DNA of 64,000 nucleotides from Stenogyne calaminthoides (Eukaryota > Streptophyta > Magnoliopsida > Lamiales > Lamiaceae). The translations under genes were made by a program, and so were the position numbers. Positions 1 through 11,165 of the stretch are shown here, piece by piece; positions within the stretch are counted from its first letter, which is position 1; the number at the start of each line of letters is the position of its first letter. Location of the stretch: the NCBI GenBank assembly GCA_037126765.1, contig JBBCBC010000037.1:9367263-9431262 (forward strand). The letters are read 5' to 3'. The notes beneath the pieces are model-generated. The model was not told where the DNA came from, did no database searches, and saw only the letters and a program-made list of their open reading frames with translations.

Positions 1-1
1 G

Positions 2-97
2 AACGAGACCGGGAGAAACGCTCCTATGCACAACATGACTAGCTCGAAACATCCAACCGGTGAAGGAACGAGTTCCTCTACTAGTCGAGGCACTTGA
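2..97 (+). other. possible 3' end of an ORF cut by the window edge
   Basis: Reading from base 2, an open frame of about 31 codons runs to a TGA at 95-97. It is rich in Ser, Thr and Gly near its end, as a hydrophilic protein tail would be. There is no start, no recognisable domain and no upstream context, and an open frame this short arises by chance. It could be the last exon of a gene to the left or noise. I do not recognise it. Confidence 0.15.
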
Positions 98-850
98 GAG
101 TGGCAACGCTTAATTGGTTGAAGATCTTCATGGGGTGGGGTCAGACGTTGTGAAATATGGTACCCCAAAACCAAACTCATTTATACTCCTGTGTTTCAAT
201 TATTTTTAACGTATTTTTAACTTGCTGTTTTCTTAGGACTATGATATTCTTAGAAATTTGTCATTCTGCTAATAAGCTCTGAGCTTCTAACTTTACTGTT
301 TTTGCTTGGATTCTTCCCTACTTGTTCCATCATACAGACAGAAAACTTAACGATCATCAAAACCTGCAACATAAGGCTCAATTAATCATGCTAATTGGAA
401 TAACAATTTTAATAATTTAAATTATTGAAATATGAAGTCCCTCAAACACGACAAACGCATGTGAATTTGTGACACTGATTAGGCAATATTTTATGTCTCG
501 TTTTGGAAAAAATCTTATTCACCGAACCCGACCCCGCAAAAAAAAAAAAAAAAAAAAGAAGAAAAGAATAAATTATAGACACAATTGTTTATACTCTCGC
601 GTGTTAATATGTTACTTTATTTCGGTTTTAATCGAATCGTCTCAAATATGAAACTGTTCACTGTGTTTTAAATCTCGAACAATCAATTTTAATCTTCTAA
701 CTCCTTGAACTCCCAAGACATGTAACACTGGTGTACTTATATTCCTCATTCCTCAACTAAAAATATACTGAATTAAATTACCTAAAAATCAAACTGGACG
801 TAAAGTTGAGTGGCTATACGTTTTACTTCATAGTCTAAAAGTGAATATAT
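98..850. other. AT-rich intergenic stretch
   Basis: No coding signal is seen. The stretch holds a poly-A/AAG run at about 538-566 and ends in the TA-rich target site of the SINE at 851-1154. If the first 97 bases are a gene end, 98-400 could be its 3' UTR, but nothing shows this directly. Confidence 0.4.
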
Positions 851-1154
851 ATATATATTTTTTTTTTGTGAGGAAGAGACGAGAAACTCTCCCCACCCGT
901 GCCGTTGGCCCCTCAGCCGGGCGGGTTGTAAATCGAAGGATGTGCCCAAGTGTCCAGCCGGGCGGGTTATAAATCGAAGGATGTGCCTAAGTGATAGACA
1001 CTTGTGGGAGAGAGTCAACAGGATTCAATCCCCAGGACAAACCCCCATAATATTTCAATGGAGAATTTGTCTCACACGGGGTTCGAACCTGCATTGCCGG
1101 GGGACTTCTCCCCACATCACCACAAGCTTTATCACTTAGCTATGCCCTTGGGGC
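851..1154 (-). mobile_element. tRNA-derived SINE with internal duplication
   Basis: Read on the minus strand, the element begins with a tRNA-like head: an A-box-like GCATAGCTAAGTGATAAAG near 1143-1125 and a B box GGTTCGAACCC near 1090-1080. It ends in an A-rich tail (the T run on the plus strand at about 857-868). It is flanked by the direct repeat GTGAATATAT at 841-850 and 1155-1164, which I take as the target-site duplication. The body contains two tandem copies of a ~41-base segment (914-953 and 955-994; CAGCCGGGCGGGTT at the start of each) differing at only a few bases. Polymerase III promoter boxes, tail and duplication together support a SINE. Confidence 0.72.
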
Positions 1155-1294
1155 GTGAATATATTTTACAATACCGAAAAGGGTGGGGAAACATTATTTT
1201 TATAAAAATTGGGAAATATTATTTTTATAAAACTAGACACATACATAGATATCGAGTATACCATTTTAAAAAATAGGGAAAATAATATACAGTA

Positions 1295-1532
1295 CTACCT
1301 CCGCCCCATAAATATATGCACACCTACTTTATTGTCGAGTTTTTGTGAGCGAGTTGTTTATTAGTATTTTAAATGATAAAAGTAATTTTTAAAGAGGGGT
1401 ATTATAGATCTACCTCTCATCTATTGTATGCATCTTTAAAAATTATTTTATCATTTCAAATACTAATAAAAAAATCACTCGCAAAAACACGCGAAAACAG
1501 TAAACGTGCATATATCTTTGGGACGGAGGGAG
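1295..1532. mobile_element. Stowaway-type MITE
   Basis: The ends carry inverted repeats of about 28 bases: CTACCTCCGCCCC on the left and GGGACGGAGGGAG on the right, with ATATATGCAC and its complement GTGCATATAT further in. The dinucleotide TA flanks both sides (1293-1294 and 1533-1534), as for Tc1/mariner insertions. At 238 bases with no coding capacity it is a typical Stowaway miniature element. Confidence 0.87.
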
Positions 1533-2003
1533 TACAATTTACTACTATCATATTCTCATAGGCATGGTTCGGTTACTTTGTTTATTTATACCTGGAAATA
1601 CTTTTTTTCCTTTTTTTTAAAAATGCTAAAGTCACATGCAATTAATAATTTTCATTAAAAATGACTAATAATTAATCGTAATAAACTAATAATACAATTA
1701 ATATAATTTAAAAAGTGCATTATCTTGTATCACTTTGTCCTCTTTTTCTTACCAATGATATTTGGGCCGAAATGAATACGCCAGGCATACTCAGAGTCCA
1801 TTTAATCGAAACTGAAGTGGTCAATCTACAGGTGTAATAGTTCAGTAAAAAATACACAATGGCTGTACTTGTATTTAGTTAAAGACAATAATCACTTGGG
1901 AAATAGAATATAGATCTTATGGTGCGTAACATGGATGGATAAATTCATTACAGGGGGAGTGTAAGACAATGTATTATTAGTAAGTAGTAACACAGTAGTG
2001 TAA
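1533..2003. other. intergenic, 3' flank of the EF-hand gene
   Basis: AT-rich sequence with no open frame of note. The part next to 2004 is probably the 3' UTR of the minus-strand EF-hand gene. No repeat or RNA gene is seen. Confidence 0.4.
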
Positions 2004-4264
2004 TTACTCCTCCTTCAAATCCCAACACTGACGATCACAAAGAACTGGATTTGCTTCAAGCTTCTCCGCAAGTTTCTCAAGGACCTCCTTCAACAGCAGC
2101 ATCAATCCATCTTTTCCCGATCCGTGGCTGTCTTTTCGGCTTTGTATCTCAGTAAATATGTCGTCAAAGAGAACCACCATATCATCCCGTGCTGAAGGTG
2201 GTAGACCAAATTCACCATCATGCTTCTCGAGGTAACACCTGATTTTCGACCCTTCGCTGTTGCTTTCGTACTTTTCGTTCATTATCTTCTGAACAAACTC
2301 ATCCAGTAGCTTCTCGTTCGCCATGACCTGCATCATTGGTTAAATTAACCCTCAACCTTTTGAATATTTAGTCCTAATTAAAGGTATAAAACAAAACACA
2401 TAAAGCAAGTTTGAGGAAAATTTATTTGTCCAGTTTGTGAGGATCCAGTTGAAGAATAAGATATCTCCCTCACTGGATGTATTCAACAGTGATAAAAGGT
2501 AAGTATAGCCAAAAAATTAACAAAAGTAAGTAGCGTATTAGTGTTCCTGATTGAAGGAATTGATAAAAGATAAGCTACCTTTCTAAGCTCAGAACCATTC
2601 ACTATCCCAATGTTATGTACAGCAACAACAATGGGAGCCTTGACAAGACTGTCCGCTACTTCTTGTAGCACGGGTTGTAATAACTGGGCGAATTGTGCCT
2701 GTCCCAGTTCTTCTTTTCCAGCTGCTCCATGCTTGTTTAAGATGTCTTTTAACTGAGGAAATTCTGTTTAACAGAAATGTAAGTCAGAACCGCAGATAAA
2801 TATCAAAGAGTCGAGTACGATAAGGAAAAAAAGGTAGAAAGAAGACATGAATGGATTTGTTACTCCAGAATGCCAGTTAGGTCATTACTTGTTCAATGTT
2901 TCAGCAGGGTCTCTGGGGAATAAATGCCAGACAAATGATAGTGGCTTGCATGTTTCAACCAAACTACTTGTCCATTTGTGTACAACATAACCTAGCGTTT
3001 ATGAACTAAATGACACCAACACTATTCATGGAACTTGTGATATTCCATCAGCAAGGATGGAAGTAAATAAGAGTATAAAGTATAAGCAACATATTAACTA
3101 CTACAGCATATTACATTTCTGATCTAACATTGAAAATGCATAAGCATCAATTAGACCAAAGTTGAAAAGGGCTTAAAAAGAATTAAAGAGTGGGTCGGTT
3201 TTATGCACATGATGGTGTTTGACAAATAAACAAACGAATAATTGAGCATAAAAAAACTGAAAGATCCTTGAATTTTGTGCAGAGAGTTCCCTAGCTATAA
3301 TGCCGAATTCATAGACATCACCTTCAATTATAATATACCTTGAATTCAGTTACAAATTCTTCAAGATGATCCTAAATCACTTGTGCATATAAACATTATA
3401 TGTAGAAGACAGGGAGTATAGCTGATACGGGAGGAATCCCCGATTCGATACCCATATGGATGAGAGCGCTCTGTATCTCATCCTTACTAATTTTCCCTCT
3501 GTCTTCTATGTCTAATTCAGTGAAGAGATTCTCAGCCAGCATTGCGAAATCATCTTCATCATCCAAAAACATATGAATAGTTTTCCATCCAATATTGCCA
3601 CAACAATAGGATTAACTGAGGTAAAAACAGAAACAACATGATGAAACTCATAATATCTAAGTAGCTTTCCTGAAATTCTGATTTGATGCAAACAAATCAA
3701 ATGCCCCATTGCCTCATCAAAAACCTTTTACTATTCATGAAATCCATATACTAAATTTCAAATCCAAATAGTAAGCCAAATATGCTAAACATCCAGGTTT
3801 TATGTAACCAAATTAGAATACGTTAACTTAGATGGCTAATCAATATGCTTACAAATATTTATCAAAGAGTCAAAGTCTGTTTAAATCTCAGTCAACATTA
3901 TTCAAAATTAGCTGTCAACAATTTGAATTGCATCTACGCAAGGAATGAGTCAATAGTTGAAGTTAACAAACACAAAACGCACCTCTGAGTTCATCGGCGA
4001 TGGCAGAAATGTAATTTCGAAGAGCTGAAGAGGCATCGGAGTAATTGTGCTTCTTCGATCGGAATTCGGTGGCATCGGAAACGCCGATTCGTCGGAGAGC
4101 GGATGATTTGAGAGTTTCCGGCAACACATAACCGTGTAGGGAAAGCGAGGCTCTCGTTTCAGCCAGCTCCAGCACGTCGGCGGCGGTGATCGCAGTCTCC
4201 GGCAATGAAACGTCCGCCTCTCTCAGCTGCGCTCCGTCCAAATCGTCAATCCTGCGTCCGCCAT
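2004..4264 (-). CDS. EF-hand calcium-binding family protein, frame broken
   Basis: Four exons on the minus strand: 4264-3983, 3615-3422, 2763-2579 and 2327-2004 (stop). Exon 2 holds a canonical EF-hand loop, DIEDRGKISKDE, preceded by an acidic helix (DDEDDFAMLAENLF). Exon 3 reads FPQLKDILNKHGAAGKEELG and exon 4 ends CDRQCWDLKEE. The family is the plant cytosolic EF-hand protein group resembling Arabidopsis At4g38810 (assigned from memory). The only ATG giving the expected MADAGLTI start goes out of frame after eight codons at the AAA run 4240-4242. A second one-base loss lies at the TTTT run 3581-3584. Exon lengths sum to 985, so two added bases give exactly 329 codons. The intron after exon 2 begins CT (3421-3420), not GT. 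It is either a recent pseudogene or an allele with long-read consensus errors. Confidence 0.75.
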
Positions 4265-4474
4265 TGGAGAGAGAAAAAGAGAGCTTTGAAAGGAAGGGAT
4301 GAGAGAGAGAAATTGTACAGAGCAAAGCAAAACCGCGTGGCGCGTATTTAAAGTTTTGGAAAATTCAATTTCATAAATTAAATGAGGGTTGAGAAAAATG
4401 AGATTTGCAAAAATATAAGAAAACATACCACGGTTGTTGGCAGGAATACTACATTGTTTCCCCTTCACTTTTTT
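4265..4474. promoter_or_regulatory. 5' flank of the EF-hand gene
   Basis: On the minus strand a CT/GA-rich leader (about 4266-4318) precedes the ATG, as in many plant 5' UTRs. A TTTAAATACGCGCC-like AT box lies at about 4340-4350. No further element can be defined by eye. Confidence 0.3.
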
Positions 4475-4876
4475 AGGGTAAATTGCGTTTTTATGGTTTT
4501 CTAATATGCATGAAACCTCCATTTTTGTTGAGATAATGAAAAATGTATTACACGCTCGTTTTTAGTGTTAATTTTTTCAGATTATTTTTTGTTAAAAAAT
4601 GATAGAATTACCCTCCATTAACTATATTAAAGGTGATTTTGGTGTCAAACCCCCCTTTAATATAATCAATGTAGGGTAATTATGTTATTTTTAAAAAATG
4701 GTGGAAAAAAACACTAAAAAATGAGTGTGTAATATACTTTTCATTATGTCAATAAAAATGGGGGTTTCACACAATATTTATAAAATCTTAAGAGGGTTTC
4801 ACACAATTTTTAAAGCACATGGGATTTGACACTGATTTTTCAAACCACGGGAGGGGGAGTTGACACAATTTACCCT
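4475..4876. mobile_element. fold-back MITE-like element
   Basis: The terminal inverted repeat is AGGGTAAATTG (4475-4485) against CAATTTACCCT (4866-4876). Much of the interior is also palindromic: the segment around 4515-4640 pairs with about 4650-4775, sharing a motif meaning GAAACCYCCATTTTT, ATTACACDCTC and AATTACCCTCCATTAA. Flanks are TTA on the left and TTT on the right, so the insertion family (PIF/Harbinger or other) is not settled. No coding capacity. Confidence 0.6.
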
Positions 4877-5437
4877 TTACTTTTACTCAGCTTTTAAGTT
4901 TCACTTTGTATTTTTATTTGACAAAAACTCGTATAAAACGGCTTTATGTATGAGACAGGGTATAACCTAACAGAAATTAATACTTACATCTCTTAAAATG
5001 TTAAAACATTAATATTTATATTATGTTCCGTTTTACTGTGAGACTGTATCATGCTAGTGTGATTATCTTGGTGGGAATCAGGAACTACTATTAGTTATTT
5101 GAATAAAATGTCATGATTATTTATTATCAATTATTTTCACTAAGTAATATATTAATTTTTAATTATTATCTATTCGACCTGTTTATTTTTTGACCAACAA
5201 TCCTTTTTATATTTATTTTGGAAGATATTACATTTCAGAATTAAATATAAATATTTATGCTTTATTAAAATAATACTTTTAGATGAATACCCATGTCACG
5301 ACTCACGACTCACTAACATCAGTTCGAAGAATACTAGACATAAATATCTCAGTCAAAGAGACCCAGTCAGATGATCTTAAATCTTTTCATTGTAAAACTG
5401 CAGATGATAAATCCTGAAAGCAGGAATTTAACAAAAA
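4877..5437. other. AT-rich intergenic stretch
   Basis: Holds a possible degraded small element around 4920-5060 (ATGAGACAG near 4955 and GTGAGACTGT near 5040 in inverted-like arrangement). Otherwise there is only AT-rich sequence up to the tRNA gene. No gene is seen. Confidence 0.35.
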
Positions 5438-5509
5438 ATCAGAGTGGCGCAGCGGAAGCGTGGTGGGCCCATAACCCACAGGTCCCAGGATCGAAACCTG
5501 GCTCTGATA
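5438..5509 (+). tRNA. initiator tRNA-Met (CAT)
   Basis: A 72-base tRNA folds cleanly: acceptor stem ATCAGAG pairs with CTCTGAT, followed by discriminator A. The D arm is GCGCAGCGGAAGCG. The anticodon stem GTGGG/CCCAC encloses a loop with CAT at 5470-5472. The T arm reads CAGGATCGAAACCTG, carrying ATCGAAA in place of TTCGAAT, a hallmark of eukaryotic initiator tRNA. There is no intron, which fits tRNA-iMet. A short T run (TTTT near 5512-5515) follows as the polymerase III terminator. It decodes the start AUG in cytosolic translation. Confidence 0.95.
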
Positions 5510-5698
5510 TATTTTCAAAATTTACTATTTTACCCTCTCTTCTTTTTAATAATAAGCATTGATAACTAACCATAACTTTAGTGGCATATACACTGAAATT
5601 GAAATCTGACTCATGAAAGAAAAATCTATCACCTATATATCCACCCCTAGATATAAGATGCACAAATCAGTGAACAAATGATCTCATAAATATATATC

Positions 5699-7924
5699 TC
5701 ATCTCTCCCCGCTAAGGATCATACTAGGCTCCAACTCTAGCACACCTTCATCCTTACAAACACTAGCCATTTGTTCCTCCGGCAGCACCACCGTGACCGT
5801 GCGGCCAAGCCCCTCCTCGGCCGATGGCATCACCAAAATCAGCCCTTCCCCTTCCACATTCCCCACGTGATAACTCACGTGCACCGGCTTCCCCCCTTGG
5901 TCGAACACCGCCCCGTACATCAATCCATCCCCTGTCTCGTCCACCAAATGCTCCGCATCAATGCATGTGAGTCGCGGGCCGTACATCCTGCCCTGGGGCC
6001 CGTCTTTTACAATTGAGCCAAAATCGTCCGCCCTCAATCCCTCCACGTGGCGGTGGACTAGGTCAGACAGTCTGCCCAGTCCACCGTCCACTAGCTCGCT
6101 TTCCTCCACGCTGAGTGTGGAGAAAAGCAGGGCGTTTCCAAAGTATCCGTAAGGTATCGGAGAATCCAATAGGCTTCTGGTGTCGACGCATATGGAAAGT
6201 TCTCGTTTTTTGGCGTCAGGCGGCGGTTGTTGGTGCCGTACGACGCGGGACCAAAAGAGGGCGGCTAGGACGTCGAAGGGCGTGGCGTTAGGGCACTCGT
6301 TTCGGAGTTTTGAGAGGCGTTTTTCGATCGTGGAAGCGGGGAATTTCATTGTAGCGGTGGCCATTTTGGATGGATTTTTGATGTGGTTTGAGGTGAAGGA
6401 GGGAGTAATGGATTTTGATGGAGAAGGTGAGAGAGGGGGGAGGTGGAAAGTGGGAGGGTGTGTGATGGGAAGGCCACGGTGGACCTCGGTCCATGATCTG
6501 ATGAGAAGGGTAGCACTTGTTATGTCTGCATGCATGTGAGTGCAGCTCAAACCTATGGCCAAGCCTCCACATTTGAAATTATTTACCTGATGAATCAAAT
6601 GTATATTATCAATATCAAAATTTCAATTTTCTTCAAGTTTTACTTTATTTGTCAAAGTAGTTTGTCAACTTGACAAGTGACCAGTCTTTACTGGTCTTAA
6701 ATAGAGAGTTTTATGAAAAGGATCTAATCTTGAAGTCCTGTTTTGTATTGACTACCAATTCATGTTTGCTAATAACTAATCTATGTATGATATATTTCCA
6801 ATCAGTGTAGAACATCAATATAAATTAGACTATATAATGGTTTTTTCTATTTTTCTAACTATATCGTCCAAGAAATCCCAAATTAACCGCTTCTAGATGC
6901 TTGGCCACATAGCAACGTTTTTTTATATATTTTTTAATTATACAAATATTTTTGTGCAAAATTAGGTGAGGTTGTGGAAATCAACTCATACTTCAGTTCA
7001 ATTTAATTTACTCGGATTAAAAAATAAGATGTCTTTAACTAATTAAAATAGTTTACTATTAATACAATTGAGTAATTAAGATGCTTTCCTGTTCTCTGGA
7101 GTACATATTTTACACTTTGTAAGTCTGAAAACAATTTTGGTAATGTATTTATGTGCACTTTAATTACTTCAGTTCAACCTCAAACAAATAAGCAGTTATT
7201 GCACCAAATTGTTCCAGGTAAATTTCACACCTTGTGAAGGCACCCAAAAAGAGTAAAAAGAATTACAAATCCCCAATTTAATTCCAAATTAGCTATTGCT
7301 TTTATTTTACAGGTAATTTTCAGTTGTGCTCATTTATATGATTTGATTACGAACCATATCTCATTTTGCATTTTAAGAATACACCACGTGGCTGTCTCGA
7401 TGGTGACATTGTGAAATAACGAAATAAAATAGTATTGTAAAAAAATAATCCCCAATAATAAAATAAATTAAATTGCAAATAAATACCTGGATCCGAAAGG
7501 GAGACCAAAAAACCGGGTCATGAGGCATGTCCTCCCACACCGTCAGATCCCGCTCCTCATCCGCATCCGCAGATCTGAGCCACTCATCAAGCGTAGCACC
7601 CACACTGGCTTGGAGCATCCGCACCCCAGCGTCCGTACACTTGACTTGCCAACACCCATCGGGGCCCCGCTGCAACCGACCCGTTACGACCGGGTACTGG
7701 TCCAGCAACCGCGACAGCGTGATCCGAAGATTGTCCAGCTCCGACCCCAACGGGCCCTCGCGAAACGGGTTCGACCCGTAATAGAACACAGCGTGGACCG
7801 TGTGGAGGCCCATTGCCTTGCCCACCACCGACAGAGTGTGAATTTTTCCGGGCTCCGTTGGTTTTCCGGATACCACACTCAGTTTTGAGTGCACGTTCAC
7901 TCTGCCACACTTTCCGTTTTCCAT
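5699..7924 (-). CDS. CER26-like BAHD-family protein (wax elongation)
   Basis: Two exons, 7924-7487 and 6586-5699, joined in phase 0 through a GT-AG intron, give 441 aa. The frame also extends upstream to a TTG, but the first ATG is at 7924. HXXXD is present as HMHAD at residues 163-167. YGYFGNA and LTVWEDMP are conserved. The usual second BAHD motif DFGWG is absent; the aligned spot reads VFDQGGKP. Loss of DFGWG together with the phrases GLSCTHMHAD, RMYGP and NVEGEGLI matches the CER2/CER26 (Glossy2-like) clade. These proteins act with the condensing enzyme CER6 in the endoplasmic reticulum to extend very-long-chain acyl chains beyond C28 for cuticular wax; for CER2 the HXXXD motif is dispensable. 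The assignment to CER26-like rests on remembered family features, not on alignment. Confidence 0.85.
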
Positions 7925-8667
7925 ATTTTTCGCCCCCGCCAAACAAGCCCTACGAGGTGATTTGATATTATGTGCCTAGTTACACGGTTATTCTGTGCAA
8001 CATATTGATATATTGTGAAGTTGTAGAATATGGGTTGATGTGTGCTTGTATATATATATATATATTTAGACGAAGGATTGGTGGGTGGTGGATGGGTAGT
8101 ATTGGTTGGTGGTTAATTAATGGATTATTCATTATTATGGAGAAACTGAGATAATGCAACAATAAATGCAGAATGGGAGGGTGTCAAATGTACAGTATTA
8201 GTAGAATTATTTAAACATTTACTTCGTTCTACAGTTCACTTTGATTGTGCAGACAGACTACAGAGTGTATTGAGAAAGTAAATTATATCATCCTTCCAAA
8301 TGTTCAATAGAATGATTAAATCTGAATTGTTAAAACAAAATGCTATATAGGTAAATTAAATGATAGCAAAAATGAACTAGATCCAAGACATGCTAAACTA
8401 AAAGGACCACATTTATTTTTTAAGAAATTAGTCTTATCAACTTTAAAAATAAGTGATTCCAACAGTTACAAATAAATTTAAAAACAAACCTATATATTGA
8501 GATAACCGGGACGACGAATGATTAAAAATGGATATTGAGTAAAATAATATAAATAACATTTTAAAAATAATATATATTAATTTATACTAGTTTATAAATT
8601 ATTTTACCGTTAAACAATTTTAGACAAATTTTTGCCATGATTGAATTTTGGACTTCCCATCTAAAAG
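7925..8667. promoter_or_regulatory. upstream region of the CER26-like gene
   Basis: Minus-strand 5' flank. A (TA)n tract at about 8050-8066 sits roughly 130 bases upstream of the ATG and could contain the TATA element. The rest, to 8667, is AT-rich with no gene or defined repeat. Confidence 0.3.
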
Positions 8668-8952
8668 TGTTGAGGGAAATTAAATAAATAGATTATTTCC
8701 GACCCTCTCTACAAGTTCGAGCTTTTAGATGAGACGAAATTCTCTCATGGTATCAGAGCCTAGGTTGTGGGTTCAATTCCCATGGAAGCACTCCACCCAT
8801 TTAAATTGTTCACTCTGTTGGGCCTCCTCTCCAGAGGGCCGAGACAATGATTCGGCCCACTTAATGTGAGGGAGTGTTGAGGAAATTAAATAAATAGATT
8901 ATTAAACCCCTCTCTACAATTTCCTTTTTTTAGATGAGACGGAATTCTCTCA
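8668..8952 (+). mobile_element. TRIM (miniature LTR retrotransposon) with TSD
   Basis: Two direct terminal repeats, 8668-8747 (80 bases) and 8875-8952 (78 bases), both begin TGTTGAGG and end TCTCTCA. Directly after the left repeat comes TGGTATCAGAGCC (8748 on), the primer-binding site complementary to tRNA-Met. Before the right repeat lies a purine stretch, AATGTGAGGGAG, as polypurine tract. The five bases AAAAG flank both ends (8663-8667 and 8953-8957). The internal part of about 127 bases has no coding capacity, so reverse transcription must have been supplied in trans. Left and right repeats differ by some substitutions and small indels, so the insertion is not recent. Confidence 0.93.
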
Positions 8953-9449
8953 AAAAGGATTAGTCATGTACCAATAATAAATCATATACTCTTGATACAG
9001 ACAGTGCTCAATACCCCAGAACCGAGTTTTTTATTGCTAAGAAGAGCAAGAACAAGTGTTTTATCAAGAATATATTTATATAAAATTTAGAAACTCTGCT
9101 CGACAATAGAAAATTATTGGGTAGATAGTGGTGCTTTAATCACTTTTATCTATTATACTTCATCAATAAGTAATATAGCCGTATTTAATGTCTATAACCA
9201 AACCGATTTATAAGAAATTTAAAATTATTCAAAAGGAGTAATAATTTAATGTCTATTTGTCTTTCAATTATGCATATACGACTACTGTTGCAATAAATGC
9301 AGAGTGGCAATGGAGACCGGCGCTGCCTAACTTCAACGAATATATAGAGTACAAATTGGGTAGGTTGGTCCGCACCCCATCCCATTCCCACCCCTGTTCT
9401 TTTTTTTTTTCTTCATTTTTACATTCTTCCCTTCTTTTAATATATTAAG
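8953..9449. other. intergenic, no gene seen
   Basis: AT-rich sequence between the TRIM and the hAT-type element. It has a short T-rich tract at about 9400-9420 and no coding or structural signal. Confidence 0.35.
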
Positions 9450-10660
9450 GAGGGGAGTTCAGTATTCTGTGAAAATCGAATTAACCGACCGATCGAACCG
9501 GATTTTCTAATTTGGTTTGGTTATTCGGTTTTCCATTCGATTCGATTTTGAATTTTATAAATTTCAGTTTTCAGTTCGGTTTGGTTAATTTCCGGACAAA
9601 AACGGAAAAATTGAAAACTTAATATAATTATTAAATATATAATTATTAATTTATTAATATATTTTTTATTTTTTTAAATTATGTCCACGGAGGAGTATGG
9701 ATTGTTATGAAATTTGTTATGAATTGAAGGAGGTTTATCATTTTTTGTCTTTGTTGAACTATGTTATCACTTATTTCAATTATTTGTTATGGATTGAACT
9801 AATCATATGTACTCAAGGACGGGCCTATATGAGGGCCAAGGGGGTCATTGGGCCCCCTAGCCCCACTTGAACTTTTTATGTATATATTTTCATAATCGAG
9901 ATACACTTACGTGAGACGGTCTCATAGTGAAATAGAATATAAATTGTGTATTAATGCTTTAATATTTTGAAAGGATGAGTGTTATTTGTGTTAATTTGTA
10001 TTTTATCTCATGTATAAAATCGTCTCATACAGTTTTTTTTTATTAATTACTTACTCTTAACTTGATGACGTTAGAGTTTCTAGTTAATTTTCTTATTATC
10101 CTTTAGGTGAGGAAGGGGTGGCGAAATAGAGAAAGAAATATGTATAATCCACATTTTAAATATATATATATATATATATATATAAATGTATTTGACTCCG
10201 TTAATATAGAGATATTTAGTTCAGATTATTTTAAAAAATATATAAAAAAATAAAAAATATATTTAACTACACTATGTTATAAATTTGGTCCACCTCGGTG
10301 AAATTTCTGGGTCTGTCCCTGTATGTACTTGATGAACAATTGAACTTGATTTTATATCATCAATATGAACTTGATGAACTTATGGAATGATATTCGGTAG
10401 GAGTGGACTACTTAATGATCTCGTGGGTTGTTGTTATTTAGCTCATGAAATTTATGGATTGTGTTTTTCTATTGAAAATTTTATGTTATTTTTATTCATG
10501 CTTGACTTAAAAAGGAAAAAAATAAAATCAATCGGTTCGGTTAAAAACTGAAATCGAACCAAAAATTTTGGTTTGTTTACCAATAATAAAATTTCAGTTT
10601 GGTTCGATTTTGCTTATTCGGTTCGATTCAGCTGACCAAACTGATCGATGCTCACCCCTA
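9450..10660. mobile_element. non-autonomous hAT-type element, 8-bp TSD
   Basis: The octamer ATATTAAG occurs exactly at 9442-9449 and 10661-10668, the TSD size of hAT transposons. The termini are GAGGGGAG on the left and CTCACCCCTA on the right (complement TAGGGGTGAG). Subterminal regions on both sides are dense in GGTTCGGTT/AACCGAACC-type motifs in opposite orientation, typical transposase-binding arrays. The interior has no transposase frame. It holds AT-rich filler, a (TA)n tract at about 10160-10185 and a segment near 9820-9870 with GGGCC-rich sequence that may be a second, nested repeat. Confidence 0.75.
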
Positions 10661-11165
10661 ATATTAAGATAAAAATTTGTGTAAAACCGAGTTCATGGTG
10701 AACTCTATTTTCTTTAATATTATTGTTAAGTACAAATATTATTATTAGTTGTATACAAAAATTAGTTTTCGTACACAATCGCGATTATTTTTGTGCGTAA
10801 CAACGATAGATAAAAACTAATTATATTTTTTAAAAAATATAAAAACTAATTAGTTTTCAACCGTGGTAGTTTTAGATAAATATATTTGTTTAATGAGAAA
10901 GGTAAAATTATTAAAATTATAATAAAAACTAATTATTTTTTAATATATAAACATCCATCCAAAATGCATATATTTTGAGGAGGATGGAAATATTTTTTTT
11001 AGAATATTATACATTTTGATATCAAAACAAGATTATTATTAATGTAGAATTATTGAATTCTATGAAAATATTTGGATGTGGTTGGGTTGGACTTTATTAT
11101 GTGATGCCTTAGGGGCTGGTTTGCCAACTTGGCCTAACTCATCTCATTTTTAATGTGCCAGGCCC
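10661..11165. other. AT-rich intergenic, distal upstream of PNG1
   Basis: No coding sequence. Repeated TAATTA/ATTTTTA blocks only, leading into the tandem repeat that starts near 11165. Confidence 0.35.

Noticed and set aside
6180..6539. Plus-strand 119-codon ORF
   Set aside because: Antisense shadow of exon 2 of the CER26-like gene.
9900..10040. Possible small element with GTGAGACGGTCTCA and TCTCATGTATAAAATCG motifs
   Set aside because: Inverted ends are short and no target duplication was found. It lies inside the hAT-type element, so borders cannot be set.
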